A stretch of 32,903 nt of DNA. It comes from Burkholderia sp. Ac-20379 (GTDB lineage: Bacteria; Pseudomonadota; Gammaproteobacteria; Burkholderiales; Burkholderiaceae). The position numbers and the translations under genes were made by a program. Of the stretch, positions 32,787 through 32,903 are shown piece after piece (positions within the stretch are counted from its first letter, which is position 1; each line of letters starts with the position of its first letter). The stretch spans positions 1-32,903 of the forward strand of contig NZ_JAAGPF010000054.1 in NCBI RefSeq assembly GCF_017104645.1, given 5' to 3'. The notes under the pieces were generated by a model, which made no database searches, was not told the DNA's origin, and saw only the letters and a list, made by a program, of their open reading frames with translations.

Positions 32787-32903
32787 TCTGGCGGCCCCGG
32801 GCGCTCGCGCGCCCGCCGGGCTGCCCGATCCGGCGGCGCTCGCGCAGTTGGCGAACGCGTTCTTCTCGGCCTTGCCGGGGCGCGCCGATGCGCCGGGCGC
32901 GGC
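32761..32903 (+). CDS. Cysteine desulfurase cargo of the encapsulin, 5' end only (3' partial)
   Basis: An open frame starts at the ATG at 32761, 26 bases before the shell stop and in another frame, and runs to the window edge (47 whole codons). The visible peptide is Ala/Pro-rich and disordered (MTTPTPTADLAAPGARAPAG), then LPDPAALAQLANAFFSALPG, a short helical-looking segment. Cargo desulfurases of family 2A encapsulins carry just such a long disordered N-terminal cargo-loading domain with short conserved motifs before the PLP-binding SufS-like domain. The catalytic domain lies outside the window, so the call depends on this N terminus plus its place after the shell gene. Overlapping translation suggests coupled synthesis of shell and cargo. 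Confidence 0.82.
   Translation, partial: MTTPTPTADLAAPGARAPAGLPDPAALAQLANAFFSALPGRADAPGA

Overview
The window is high-GC DNA with dense genes, strong GC-rich third codon positions and a Burkholderia-type gene set: a Burkholderia-like nitrate/sulfite reductase flavoprotein, an OmpC-type porin, several SsuABC-type loci, and a Fur paralogue beside sbcDC. I infer Burkholderia sensu stricto; the species is not decidable from this sequence. No rRNA, tRNA, insertion sequence or CRISPR array was recognised.

Layout. (1) 1-6490: the C-terminal part of a CysJ-like flavoprotein with an unusual in-frame 85-codon duplication in its flavodoxin domain, a convergent gamma-glutamyltransferase lipoprotein gene, a succinyl-CoA:acetate CoA-transferase-type gene, and a small unknown gene behind two tandem LexA-type boxes. 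(2) 6501-9916: iron-linked genes, namely a PvdE/SyrD-type cyclic-peptide (siderophore) exporter behind a Fur box, a YdjA-type nitroreductase, and a divergent Fur-family regulator with a Fur box between them. (3) 9913-14615: sbcDC. (4) 14974-28043: a large organosulfur scavenging island. The plus strand carries an LLM monooxygenase, SsuC/SsuB/SsuA-like transporter, a second LLM monooxygenase and a DszC/SfnB-like flavoprotein. The minus strand carries a second sulfonate-type ABC transporter with two permeases and two TauD-family dioxygenases. The two operons converge at about 22.1 kb. (5) 28241-29428: a trimeric porin. (6) 29983 to the end: rhodanese, serine O-acetyltransferase (EpsC type), XRE regulator, family 2A encapsulin shell (SrpI type) and the first 47 codons of its cysteine desulfurase cargo.

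How it fits together. The dioxygenases and monooxygenases of region 4 should release sulfite from imported sulfonates or related compounds. Region 6 is the gene set of the family 2A encapsulin sulfur compartment, in which cargo cysteine desulfurase takes sulfur from cysteine and deposits it in a protein shell; the acetyltransferase feeds cysteine synthesis and the rhodanese handles sulfane sulfur. The window therefore places sulfur scavenging next to sulfur storage. A 13-base motif (ATTGATTGGTTCG), in two of three copies followed at the same distance by TATCGT, lies upstream of both the plus-strand organosulfur genes and the encapsulin operon and may be a shared control element. The encapsulin operon is the most interesting system here. 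Its family is already described, but the local regulation (coupled XRE gene, internal promoter and hairpins before the shell gene) and its neighbours deserve attention.
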